DNA of 64,000 nucleotides from Nostoc piscinale CENA21 (GTDB taxonomy: Bacteria > Cyanobacteriota > Cyanobacteriia > Cyanobacteriales > Nostocaceae). The stretch's first letter is position 1; each line of letters opens with the position of its first letter. Positions 56,151 to 64,000 of the stretch are shown here, in pieces. The position numbers and the translations under genes are program-made. The stretch is taken from contig NZ_CP012036.1 of NCBI RefSeq assembly GCF_001298445.1, positions 791,267 through 855,266 on the forward strand. Reading direction: 5' to 3'. The notes under the pieces are model-generated. The model was not told where the DNA came from, did not search any database, and saw only the letters and a program-made list of their open reading frames with translations.

Positions 56151-57353
56151 ATGGAATTTGATTATTTTAGTGGTAACGAAAGCACATCCAATAACAATAA
56201 ACAGCAAAACTTACTCACTAGTGGTTGGCGACCATTACAAAGGGATTTAGATTGGGAATTTCTATGGCAACTAGCGCAGAATGATACTAAGGAATTTGCC
56301 CAAAAAACTTTTAATTTAGCCAGTACATTCAGTGAAGTTTTGGGGAGAAATAATTTTACTTGGTGGGCAAACTTATTTGCTGTCGCCTCAGAAAATACTC
56401 GTTATGAAGTAGAAAAGTTTTGGAACTATATTACACCAGATCCCCAATCACCAGACCATCGTTATAAAGATGTTTTGAGTACAGAAACACCAATATTACA
56501 ATTTGTGAGCCGTAACAGTATACCTATTGATTATGTTTTGAATCGCTTACAGGAAATTACTGTTATCAGAGTCTTACAAATATTAGGCAGACCCACGATA
56601 ATCACTCAATATTACTCTGAGCGAGATTTTTATTTTCCTGTGGAAAAATTTGTCAGTTGGGAACGTTTAGATGTTGTCAATACTGTCAATGCTTATTGGG
56701 AAATGTATGATGTTTGGCTGCAAATTGAACCCTATGATCGCGGCAGGCGGCAGTATACTTTAATGGCTAGAGATTTAGCACCATTAATTAACAAAGCCAC
56801 CTACGATTTAGCGGTGATGTTAAGTGGTTATCAAAGTCGTGTGGGTAAAGTTCACAGCCAATACCCTATTCGCACATTTCCCGCCGATATTCAAAGCTTT
56901 ACGGATAGCTTACAGCAAGCAGTTCTCAATCAAAATCAGTTAGCGGTGGTGGTACATGGCGAACCAGGTACAGGTAAAACCGCCTGGACACAAGCCGTAG
57001 CCAAAGAAATTCTTATGCCTTTAGGGTTTGTGATCTTTATTTTGGATCATGATGCGATCGCTAATTTTGTCCCGCCAACTTACTTAGAACGGATTTGTAT
57101 TATTATTAACGAAGCCGATAACTTAGCCCAAAATCGTGCTTCGGAAATTGCCCAATCTAATAACAAAACTGAACATATTTTAAGTTTGTTGGATGGCACT
57201 TTATACCAAAGCGTCATTGATGAATCTGGGCTGCAAATGAAGCAGAGGTTAGTAGTATTGATGACTTGCAACACCACAGAAAGATTAGACCCCGCCATGT
57301 TACGTAAAGGAAGAGTAGATTTAATTGCGGAATTTACACAGCGGTTTGTTTAA
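56151..57353 (+). CDS. AAA family ATPase with novel N-terminal domain
   Basis: 400 residues. The C-terminal ~140 residues are an AAA+ module: Walker A HGEPGTGKTAWTQAVAKEIL, Walker B RICIIINEADNLAQ (Asn in place of the first Asp of DE), sensor-1 LVVLMTCNTTERLDPAMLRKGRVD with arginine-finger-like RKGR. The first ~240 residues (DYFSGNESTSNNNKQQN and FWNYITPDPQSPDHRYKDV) resemble no family I know and probably recognise a substrate. It is convergent with a small hypothetical gene 3 bases away. Confidence 0.8.
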   Translation: MEFDYFSGNESTSNNNKQQNLLTSGWRPLQRDLDWEFLWQLAQNDTKEFAQKTFNLASTFSEVLGRNNFTWWANLFAVASENTRYEVEKFWNYITPDPQSPDHRYKDVLSTETPILQFVSRNSIPIDYVLNRLQEITVIRVLQILGRPTIITQYYSERDFYFPVEKFVSWERLDVVNTVNAYWEMYDVWLQIEPYDRGRRQYTLMARDLAPLINKATYDLAVMLSGYQSRVGKVHSQYPIRTFPADIQSFTDSLQQAVLNQNQLAVVVHGEPGTGKTAWTQAVAKEILMPLGFVIFILDHDAIANFVPPTYLERICIIINEADNLAQNRASEIAQSNNKTEHILSLLDGTLYQSVIDESGLQMKQRLVVLMTCNTTERLDPAMLRKGRVDLIAEFTQRFV

Positions 57354-57355
57354 AT

Positions 57356-57694
57356 TTATTGATAGGTTTGCTCGATTTTCAAGTGGCGATCGCAAGTCTT
57401 GATAACTTTCATCACACTCCTGTACAAACTGATCATAGAAATGCCAAGAGGGCTACGTTGTCCATATTTTAATTCCATACCTTCAAACCAAGTTTGAAAT
57501 TTTTGGTCTGACCAGCCTTGTGCTTCGTCTTCTAGGCAACCTTTGAGCATTTCTAACCCACACTCACCAGGAAATTCAGCTGTGATAGCTGCAAGTCGGC
57601 ACTCTTCTATAGCTTCTACAACGGCAATCATCACAATGATCCGATTCCTTTTGTTAAGTTTGCTGCACTGGTTGTCGTTCAACGATGTGTGCAT
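57356..57694 (-). CDS. Hypothetical protein
   Basis: 112 residues with no recognised family. Likely helical (IVMIAVVEAIEECRLAAITA), then WSDQKFQTWFEGMELKYGQR. Its stop abuts that of the AAA ATPase (tail to tail), which argues against a shared operon. The start may lie later, at ATG for MIAVVEAIEE. Coding potential is plausible but unproven. Confidence 0.5.
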   Translation of the reverse strand: MHTSLNDNQCSKLNKRNRIIVMIAVVEAIEECRLAAITAEFPGECGLEMLKGCLEDEAQGWSDQKFQTWFEGMELKYGQRSPLGISMISLYRSVMKVIKTCDRHLKIEQTYQ

Positions 57695-57918
57695 AATGAT
57701 GGCGATTTTATTAAAAAATCGTGAATAGTCAAGTAATATCCGCTTAACGCTATTTACATTTATTCAGCGAAACTGCTAGATTTCCTTGTTCCTTGAGACG
57801 CATTTGTATGTCTTCTTCTCGATAGATGAAGTGATGCTACGTTCAATTCTGGGGAGTTTCATCATTGATTCATCAACTAGCCAAACTTCTGAATTCTATT
57901 TTGCTCAACCTGATAAAA

Positions 57919-58884
57919 ATGTCACAGCATCATTCTGTCACTGTAGACGATGTCAAAGCAGCACAAGCACGACTGGCGGGGGTTGTGCATCAGACTCCGG
58001 TGCTAACTTCGAGAATGGTGAACGATCGCACCCAAAATGAAGTATTTTTTAAATGCGAAAATTTTCAACGTACAGGTGCATTTAAATTTCGGGGTGCTTA
58101 TAACGCCTTGGTGCAGTTGTCAGAAATTCAAAAACAACAGGGTGTAATTACATTTTCCTCTGGAAATCATGCCCAAGCGATCGCTCTGGCGGGAAAGTTA
58201 CTCCAGATTCCCACCACTATTGTGATGCCTGATGATGCGCCAGAAGTGAAGCAACAAGCCACCCGCAGTTATGGTGCAGAGGTGATTTTATACAATCGCC
58301 ACGAAACTGACCGCGAAGAATTAGCCAAAACCCTAGCCAGCGATCGCCATCTTACCTTGATTCCGCCTTACGATCATCCCCATGTCATCGCCGGACAAGG
58401 AACCACAGCCTTAGAACTCATTCAAGAAGTTGGGCAATTAGATTATTTACTAGTTTGTTGTGGTGGTGGCGGATTAATATCAGGATGTGCGATCGCTACC
58501 AAAGCCCTGTTACCTACGTGTAAAGTTATTGGTGTGGAACCAGAATTAGCTGATGATGCAACTCGTTCCTTTCACAGCAAAACTCTGCAAACTGTAACTA
58601 ACCCACCTACCATTGCCGATGGTGTGCGGACTCCCAGCTTGGGTAAATTAACTTTTCCCTTAGTGCTGAATTACGTTGATGATATGGTGACAGTTTCCGA
58701 AACTGCCATTATTAACAGTATGTTTTTCCTTTGGGAACGTCTGAAAATCGTCGTTGAACCCACTGGTGCATTAGCCGCAGCCGCCTTACTCAGCAATGTG
58801 CTGTCAGTAAAAAACGCAAAAATAGGTGTAATTATCAGTGGTGGTAATGTAGATTTAGCAAAGGTAGCTAAATTTATCCAGTAA
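57919..58884 (+). CDS. PLP-dependent threonine/serine dehydratase or racemase-type enzyme
   Basis: 321 residues from ATG 57919 (MSQHHSVTVDDVKAAQARLA); an upstream frame from 57865 is not conserved. Fold-type II PLP enzyme: FFKCENFQRTGAFKFRGAYNA contains the Schiff-base Lys, SSGNHAQAIALAGKL binds phosphate, and LLVCCGGGGLISGCAIATKA is the glycine loop. Length and sequence fit serine racemase/threo-3-hydroxyaspartate dehydratase or short threonine ammonia-lyase; the exact reaction cannot be fixed. Confidence 0.85.
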   Translation: MSQHHSVTVDDVKAAQARLAGVVHQTPVLTSRMVNDRTQNEVFFKCENFQRTGAFKFRGAYNALVQLSEIQKQQGVITFSSGNHAQAIALAGKLLQIPTTIVMPDDAPEVKQQATRSYGAEVILYNRHETDREELAKTLASDRHLTLIPPYDHPHVIAGQGTTALELIQEVGQLDYLLVCCGGGGLISGCAIATKALLPTCKVIGVEPELADDATRSFHSKTLQTVTNPPTIADGVRTPSLGKLTFPLVLNYVDDMVTVSETAIINSMFFLWERLKIVVEPTGALAAAALLSNVLSVKNAKIGVIISGGNVDLAKVAKFIQ

Positions 58885-58969
58885 TTCACTGAGGAGATTT
58901 TGAACTTTTTTTCGCATTTGCCAGTCAAATAACGATGTGTTCGCCAACTGAGAAAGGATAACTCAAGTT

Positions 58970-60460
58970 ATGACAGTCAAACCCAGATATTTGGTATTGT
59001 TGCTGTTCATCTTGTTGGCAGGAAGTGACCCCATCTATGCAGCTAATAAGCCTGTTGATCCAAAAATATTACACGTAATTAATCGGTTGAGTTTTGGGGC
59101 GAAACCTGGAGAGATTCAAAAAGTCGAGTCTGTAGGTGTAGAGCGTTATATTAAAGCACAACTCTCACCCAATTCCATATCAGAACCACCCAGCCTTACC
59201 CGCCAGCTTTCGCAACTAGAAACACTCAATTTAAATACAGTCGAAATTAGAAACTATCTTAAGGCTCCACCGCAAGCAACCCCAGAAGAAAAAAAAGCCC
59301 TGCAAAAGAGAGGCGGCAAAATTTTACAAGAAGCCGTGAAAGCACGGTTACTACGAGCCACCAGCAGTAACCGCCAACTGCAAGAAGTGATGGTGGACTT
59401 TTGGTATAACCATTTCAATGTTTATTCTGGTAAAGGAAATGCTCGCTACTGGGTGGGAGCTTACGAACAAGAAGCAATCAGACCTTATGCTTTAGGGCGA
59501 TTTCGGGATTTACTAGGAGCCACAGCCCATCATCCCGCAATGCTAGTTTATTTAGACAACTCCCAAAACAAAGCTAGTCGCCGTCCTGGCGCTACGTCAC
59601 GGGTAAACGAAAACTATGCGCGAGAATTGATGGAACTGCATACTCTGGGTGCAGATGGTGGCTATACTCAACAAGATGTGATTGCTTTGGCGAGAATTTT
59701 TACAGGTTGGGGAATAGCTGGCTCAGGTCAACAGACAAATGGCAAGTCGGTATTTTACTTTGACCCCAGGTTTCATGATCCCAATGATAAGGTTTTTTTA
59801 GGACGTACTATTAAAGCTAGTGGTCAAGCTGAAGGTGAACAAGCTTTAGATATATTGGCGAAAAGTCCCGCGACAGCCCATCATATTAGTTATCAATTGG
59901 CTCAGTATTTTGTGAGCGATCGCCCTCCTGCTAGTTTAGTTGATCGTCTGGCACAACGCTTTCGTAATACTGATGGCAATATTCGCGCAGTTTTAGAAAC
60001 TTTATTCCAAAGCCCAGAATTTTGGGATAAAAAATATTTCAACGCCAAATTTAAAACCCCATTTCAATATACTGTCTCCGCAGTCCGGGCTACAGGCCTA
60101 GAGGTGAACAACACCATACCTCTGTCTCGCAACCTGGAACAGTTAGAAATGCCTGTGTACGGTTGTCGCACTCCAGACGGGTACAAAAATACACAAGATG
60201 TCTGGTTGAATCCCGAAGCAATAAACCGTCGCCTGAGTTTTGCCACTGCGTTAGGTAGTGGTCGCTTACCTCTGATAGGTACAGCCAATAATTCGCCCAA
60301 AAATAAAAGCATTAACCGCGTTCAACCCCTGGATGCAACTCAGCTAATTAACACCTTGGGTAATTCTCTATCACCCAAAACCCAAAGTGCGATCGCTGCT
60401 AGTCCTCCAGAACTCAAAGCCGCATTAGTCTTGGGTAGCCCCGAATTTATGCGTCGTTAG
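58970..60460 (+). CDS. DUF1800 exported protein
   Basis: 496 residues with a signal peptide (RYLVLLLFILLAGSDPIYAA). DUF1800 landmarks: HVINRLSFGAKPGEIQKVES, WYNHFNVYSGKGNARYWVGA, LLGATAHHPAMLVYLDN, NENYARELMELHTLGADGGY and YTQQDVIALARIFTGW. The family nearly always precedes a DUF1501 gene, as here (141 bases later). Periplasmic or surface role unknown. Confidence 0.9.
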   Translation: MTVKPRYLVLLLFILLAGSDPIYAANKPVDPKILHVINRLSFGAKPGEIQKVESVGVERYIKAQLSPNSISEPPSLTRQLSQLETLNLNTVEIRNYLKAPPQATPEEKKALQKRGGKILQEAVKARLLRATSSNRQLQEVMVDFWYNHFNVYSGKGNARYWVGAYEQEAIRPYALGRFRDLLGATAHHPAMLVYLDNSQNKASRRPGATSRVNENYARELMELHTLGADGGYTQQDVIALARIFTGWGIAGSGQQTNGKSVFYFDPRFHDPNDKVFLGRTIKASGQAEGEQALDILAKSPATAHHISYQLAQYFVSDRPPASLVDRLAQRFRNTDGNIRAVLETLFQSPEFWDKKYFNAKFKTPFQYTVSAVRATGLEVNNTIPLSRNLEQLEMPVYGCRTPDGYKNTQDVWLNPEAINRRLSFATALGSGRLPLIGTANNSPKNKSINRVQPLDATQLINTLGNSLSPKTQSAIAASPPELKAALVLGSPEFMRR

Positions 60461-60601
60461 TAAAGTGCTGAGTGCTGAGTAAACACTGCGTGTTGACTAC
60501 AAGTATCCAGACAAAATTAATGCACACATTCTTTTCTGTTCCCCGTTCCCCATTCCCTGTTCCCTATCTCCACAAATGAATTTAATTTTGTGCAACTACT
60601 T

Positions 60602-61829
60602 ATGAAAAGACGTGATTTTTTGATCCAAGCGGGACTTTTTTTCGACAACTGCGATCGCCTCTATTAGTTGTAATACCTGGGTAGTGCATTCCGCTACCAA
60701 GAAAAGCGATCGCCAGCGTTTAATTGTAATTTTTATGCGTGGTGGTGCAGATGGATTAAATATCGTTGTGCCTTATGCAGAGCCAGCATACTATCAAGCC
60801 CGACCAAAAATCGCCCTTGCCAAACCGGGACAAGAAAAAGGCGTTTTAGATTTAGATGGCCACTTTGGTTTACATCCAGCCCTAGCCCCATTAATGCCCT
60901 TCTGGCAACAAGGAAATTTAGCCTTTGTTCATGCTGCGGGTTCTCCTGATCCTTCTCGTTCCCATTTTGACGCGCAGTTTTATATGGAGATTGGCATTCC
61001 TGGAAACCAAAAAGTGAGCGAAGGTTGGATGAATCGCTTAATGGGTGCTATCTCCAATAAAACACCCATCCAAGCTGTGAGTGTCGGTACAACCAAACCG
61101 CGCATTTTAAATGGTCAAATGCCAGTTGCTAATTTAGCTTCTGGGAGAAATGCTAACAAACCAATCGCCATAGATAGACCACAAGTAAGTGCCGCATTTA
61201 ACCGATTGTACGGTGGTAATGATGCCCTCAGTCAAACTTATCATCAAGGACGCATTGCTCGTGAAGCTTTGATGGCAGACTTAGACCAAGAAATGAAAAT
61301 GGCTAATAATGGCGCACCCCTACCCGATGGCTTTGTGGGTGATGCCCAAAGATTAGGCAAACTCATGGCTAAAGATCCGAGAATTGAATTAGGATTTATG
61401 GCTTTGGGTGGTTGGGATACCCATGTAAATCAAGGTAGCGATCGCGGTTACTTAGCCAGAGGCTTAGGAAGTTTAGGCAAAGGATTAGCCGCCTTAGCCC
61501 AAAGTCTAGGCCCCGCCTATCAAAACACAGTCATATTAGTCATGTCTGAATTTGGCAGGACATTACGCGAAAATGGCAACGGCGGCACAGATCACGGACA
61601 TGGCAATGTTATGTGGATTTTAGGCGGCAAAGTCCGTGGTGGTAAAGTTTACGGCGAATGGCCTGGTTTAGAAACAGCCCAACTTTATGAAAAACGAGAC
61701 TTAGCTGTTACCACCGATTTCCGAGACGTAATTTCTGATGTCTTAGCACGACATTTATCTGTAAATGACACCCAACTAAGTAAAGTCTTCCCTAGTTATA
61801 CACCCAAGCAAAAAATTGCTTTGTTGTGA
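60602..61829 (+). pseudogene. DUF1501 Tat-exported protein, frameshifted at a T7 tract in the signal peptide
   Basis: ATG 60602 starts MKRRDFLIQAGLF, a twin-arginine signal. At T7 (60636-60642) the frame fails; with one T fewer it reads GLFSTTAIASISCNTWVVHS and runs straight into the long frame (381 codons from GTG 60684) with LIVIFMRGGADGLNIVVPYA, HPALAPLMPF, GSPDPSRSHFDAQFYME, MALGGWDTHVNQGS and SEFGRTLRENGNGGTDHGHG. About 408 residues in all. This is the arylsulfatase-like metal-site family that partners DUF1800. As written, translation from GTG 60684 would give an unexported protein. Confidence 0.85.
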
Positions 61830-61877
61830 GTAGGTGATAGGTTACAGGCTACAGGTTACAGGTGAAACTATTAAAAG

Positions 61878-61930
61878 CCTTGTCCCCTTGTCTCCCTTGT
61901 CTCCCTTGTCTCCCTTATCTCCCTTATCAC
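61878..61930. repeat. Nonamer tandem repeat CTTGTCTCC-type
   Basis: CTTGTCCCC then CTTGTCTCC three times and CTTATCTCC, ending CTTATCACC, i.e. six 9-bp units. An STRR-like array between the DUF1501 and permease genes; related units occur near 12015-12045 and 14395-14425. Confidence 0.85.
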
Positions 61931-62039
61931 CTCGTCCACTAAATAAAACAAAGTCTCATTAATCACATTTTTTAACCAAATACTGATTACCAAAAGTCTC
62001 TGTTAAGATAATTGGTTACATAAGTTAACATTCTCTCCT

Positions 62040-63338
62040 ATGACCACAATTAAGACGGCTTTCCAGACACATCAACAAGAAGTCACGCGCTTGTTTTCTC
62101 ATGTGCAAGTTGAGGGTAACAAACTGACTCATCAACCAGGGAGTGTTCTGGGAAGCACCGCCTTAGTTGCAGGTACAACCGTAGGCGCGGGAATTTTAGC
62201 GTTACCTGCGGTGACATTGCCTTCTGGTGTGATTCCTTCTACAGTCTTATTAATTGCTGTGTGGTTGTATACTCTAGTTTCTGGTTTATTAATTGCCGAA
62301 GTTAGTATTAATACCATGCGTTTGGCTGGTCGTCCCAGTGTAGGCTTATTAGCTATGATTGAAAACACCTTGGGAACTAAGGGAGCGCGGATGGCTGGTG
62401 TGGCATATATGTTACTCCACTATGCTTTATTAGTAGCTTATGTTACCCAAGGTGGTGAAATTTTGATATCTGCGGTTTCTCATCTTTGGGGCGGACAGAA
62501 TTTATTACCTAATTGGGTAGGAACCGCAGGCTTTACACTGCTGTTTGGTAGCATTATGTATTTAGGACGGGGAAAATTTATTGAAAAATTGAATAACTTC
62601 TTGGTGGGAATTGTTATTGTGTCTTTTTTGGGACTCTTGTTATTAGGAGTTACCCAAGTCCAAGGTGTACATTTTCTATTTCAAAACTGGAGTGCTTTAG
62701 GCACGGCTGTACCAGTGATGTTAGTTGCCCTGTTTTACCATAACATTGTGCCAGTGGTGGTAACGCAGTTAGAAGGAGATAGTCGTAAGGTTCGCCAGTC
62801 AATTATTATTGGTTCAGCAATTCCTTTGGTGATGTTTTTAGCTTGGAATGCTGTGATTTTGGGCAGTGTCAGCCCTGAGATGATTCATAGTACAACTATG
62901 TTTGACCCCATCCAAGTGCTGCGGGCTGGCGGCGGTGGAGAATTATTAGGAGTGTTAGTGTCTATTTTTTCAGAATTTGCGATCGCTACATCCTTTATTG
63001 GCTTTGTTTACGGTTTGTTAGACTTCTTCCAAGATATTTTTGCCAAGACACAAACCAAACCCACTAGCCGCTTACCTTTATATTCTCTGGTTTTACTACC
63101 ACCCATCGGTTTAGGTGCAATTAACCCTGGCATTTTCTTCACCGCTTTAGATTTTGCTGGTACTTTTAGCATCTCAATTTTAGGTGGCATTATTCCCGCA
63201 TTAGCCACCTGGAAACAACGTCAACAACTGCAACACACAAATCAGTTTGTTCCTGGCGGTAAGCTGACACTGATTTTAATGATAGGAATTGCAGTAGTTA
63301 TGATATTGAAGGAAATTTTTGCGATGGCAAATTTCTAA
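62040..63338 (+). CDS. Aromatic amino acid permease (HAAAP/TyrP-Mtr type)
   Basis: 432 residues with about eleven membrane helices. GSTALVAGTTVGAGILALPA is the family's first-helix motif (GTTVGAGILALP), followed by VSGLLIAEVSINTM, LVALFYHNIVPVVVTQLEGD and SEFAIATSFIGFVYGLLDFF. Proton-driven uptake of tyrosine or tryptophan is expected; specificity cannot be read. No regulator or partner nearby. Confidence 0.9.
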   Translation: MTTIKTAFQTHQQEVTRLFSHVQVEGNKLTHQPGSVLGSTALVAGTTVGAGILALPAVTLPSGVIPSTVLLIAVWLYTLVSGLLIAEVSINTMRLAGRPSVGLLAMIENTLGTKGARMAGVAYMLLHYALLVAYVTQGGEILISAVSHLWGGQNLLPNWVGTAGFTLLFGSIMYLGRGKFIEKLNNFLVGIVIVSFLGLLLLGVTQVQGVHFLFQNWSALGTAVPVMLVALFYHNIVPVVVTQLEGDSRKVRQSIIIGSAIPLVMFLAWNAVILGSVSPEMIHSTTMFDPIQVLRAGGGGELLGVLVSIFSEFAIATSFIGFVYGLLDFFQDIFAKTQTKPTSRLPLYSLVLLPPIGLGAINPGIFFTALDFAGTFSISILGGIIPALATWKQRQQLQHTNQFVPGGKLTLILMIGIAVVMILKEIFAMANF

Positions 63339-63343
63339 GTGCT

Positions 63344-63369
63344 GTACACTTCGACTTCGCTCAGTGTAC
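63344..63369. repeat. Inverted repeat GTACACT...AGTGTAC
   Basis: Seven-base perfect arms (63344-63350 and 63363-63369) around TCGACTTCGCTC. A dispersed small hairpin just after the permease stop; no U-tract, so not a typical terminator. Confidence 0.6.
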
Positions 63370-63417
63370 CTGCTGAGTTAAAGATTCTACTTCTCACCCT
63401 GCGTCCTGCCTCCACTT

Positions 63418-63963
63418 ATGAACACTCCCCGCCTAGTCAAAATTAGTAAATTCTTAAGCAAATATCTCCGCCACCAACCAGAATCTTTAGGTATTCAACT
63501 TGCGCCTGGTGGTTGGGTTGCAGTGGATGAACTGTTAGCGGCTTGTGCTAAACATAAGTTTCCCATTACTCGCCAGGAATTAGCAGCAGTAGTCGCCACC
63601 AACGATAAACAACGCTTTAGTTTTGACTCTACAGGTACTTTAATTCGCGCTAACCAAGGACACAGCGTAGAAGTTGATTTACAATTACTACCTGCTGTCC
63701 CACCTGATGTGCTGTATCACGGTACTGGACACAAAGCTGTTGAGTCTATTTTGCAAACCGGACTCAGCAAAATGTCTCGCCATCATGTCCATTTATCACA
63801 GGATATAACCACAGCCAAAACTGTCGGCGCAAGACATGGTAAACCCGTAGTTTTTGCCGTGGATGCAGCGACTATGTATCAGGCGGGTTACATTTTCTAC
63901 TGTTCTGACAATGGTGTGTGGTTAGTAGATGCTGTTCCGCCTGAATATCTCCGCCAGCTTTAA
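63418..63963 (+). CDS. kptA: RNA 2'-phosphotransferase (Tpt1/KptA)
   Basis: 181 residues, full length for KptA. N-terminal winged helix (KISKFLSKYLRHQPESLGIQ) and C-terminal ADP-ribosyltransferase fold: RFSFDSTGTLIRANQGHSVE (RANQGHS), LYHGTGHKAVESILQTGLSK (HGT), RHHVHLSQDITTAKTVGARH. It transfers an RNA 2'-phosphate to NAD. Its physiological role in bacteria, which lack the eukaryotic tRNA ligase, is unclear. ATG 63418 is directly preceded by CCTCCACTT. Confidence 0.95.
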   Translation: MNTPRLVKISKFLSKYLRHQPESLGIQLAPGGWVAVDELLAACAKHKFPITRQELAAVVATNDKQRFSFDSTGTLIRANQGHSVEVDLQLLPAVPPDVLYHGTGHKAVESILQTGLSKMSRHHVHLSQDITTAKTVGARHGKPVVFAVDAATMYQAGYIFYCSDNGVWLVDAVPPEYLRQL

Positions 63964-64000
63964 AATCTACTACTGGGGAAGAAGAGCAAATCTACTGCTT

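Noticed and set aside
61878..61930. Nonamer array as a CRISPR
   Set aside because: Units are 9 bp, contiguous and without spacers; it is an STRR-type tandem repeat.
1..64000. tRNA, rRNA, integrase or transposase genes
   Set aside because: No cloverleaf, rRNA core or recombinase motif was found when scanning the intergenic sequence and translated frames by eye.

Overview
This window comes from a filamentous, probably heterocyst-forming cyanobacterium (order Nostocales, Nostoc/Calothrix-like). The evidence is the very frequent HIP1 octamer GCGATCGC, the plant/cyanobacterial NDH-1 gene order (ndhA-I-G-E beside gltA), families almost confined to cyanobacteria (DUF1822, DUF928, CHAT-CHASE2 proteins, TIGR02587/TIGR02588, Rcp1-like response regulators, DUF4870, Uma2), and heptad/nonamer short tandem repeats and small hairpin repeats between genes. 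I see no rRNA, tRNA, CRISPR array, transposase or phage gene.

Layout. 0-5.5 kb: a TetR regulator (cut by the window edge) divergent from a delta-9 fatty acid desaturase with palindromic operators between them, a two-gene membrane cassette (TIGR02587/TIGR02588), and decayed genes. 5.5-10.7 kb: upp, then a DUF1822 - CHAT/CHASE2 - DUF928 module on the minus strand. 10.8-18.1 kb: glycosyltransferases, a Uma2 protein, a lipoprotein-FHA pair, a GT-B glycosyltransferase and a GNAT acetyltransferase. 18.3-21.1 kb: an AT-rich two-gene cassette (large P-loop GTPase plus PD-(D/E)XK nuclease-like protein) that looks like a defence system. 21.3-26 kb: hairpin repeat, ftsW, a candidate small RNA, then a sigma factor - DUF1822 - DUF4870 operon. 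26-37.4 kb: a signalling block of four sensor kinases, a CheY-like regulator and an oxidoreductase. 37.4-39 kb: aspartic protease and uridine phosphorylase. 39-43.8 kb: a WYL-domain regulator divergent from four uncharacterised genes, a candidate undescribed system. 44-50.4 kb: housekeeping genes (nadK, ndhEGIA, gltA, sixA). 50.4-51.3 kb: a graveyard of gene fragments. 51.6-64 kb: a fused dipeptide-type ABC ATPase, HEAT-repeat protein, Uma2, DUF411, AAA ATPase, PLP ammonia-lyase/racemase, a DUF1800-DUF1501 exported pair, an aromatic amino acid permease and RNA 2'-phosphotransferase KptA.

A window-wide peculiarity is that at least six reading frames break at a homopolymer of seven to nine identical bases, and each is restored by removing exactly one base; a seventh break (sigma factor) is an extra C touching a HIP1 site. 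This is either recurrent sequence error or a real slippage/decay phenomenon. These genes are annotated as single frameshifted units.

Functionally the window mixes core metabolism and respiration (NDH-1, citrate synthase, NAD kinase, UPRT) with unusually dense signalling (histidine kinases, CHAT protease-like and CHASE2 sensor, FHA, sigma factor) and at least two accessory cassettes with features of anti-phage defence.
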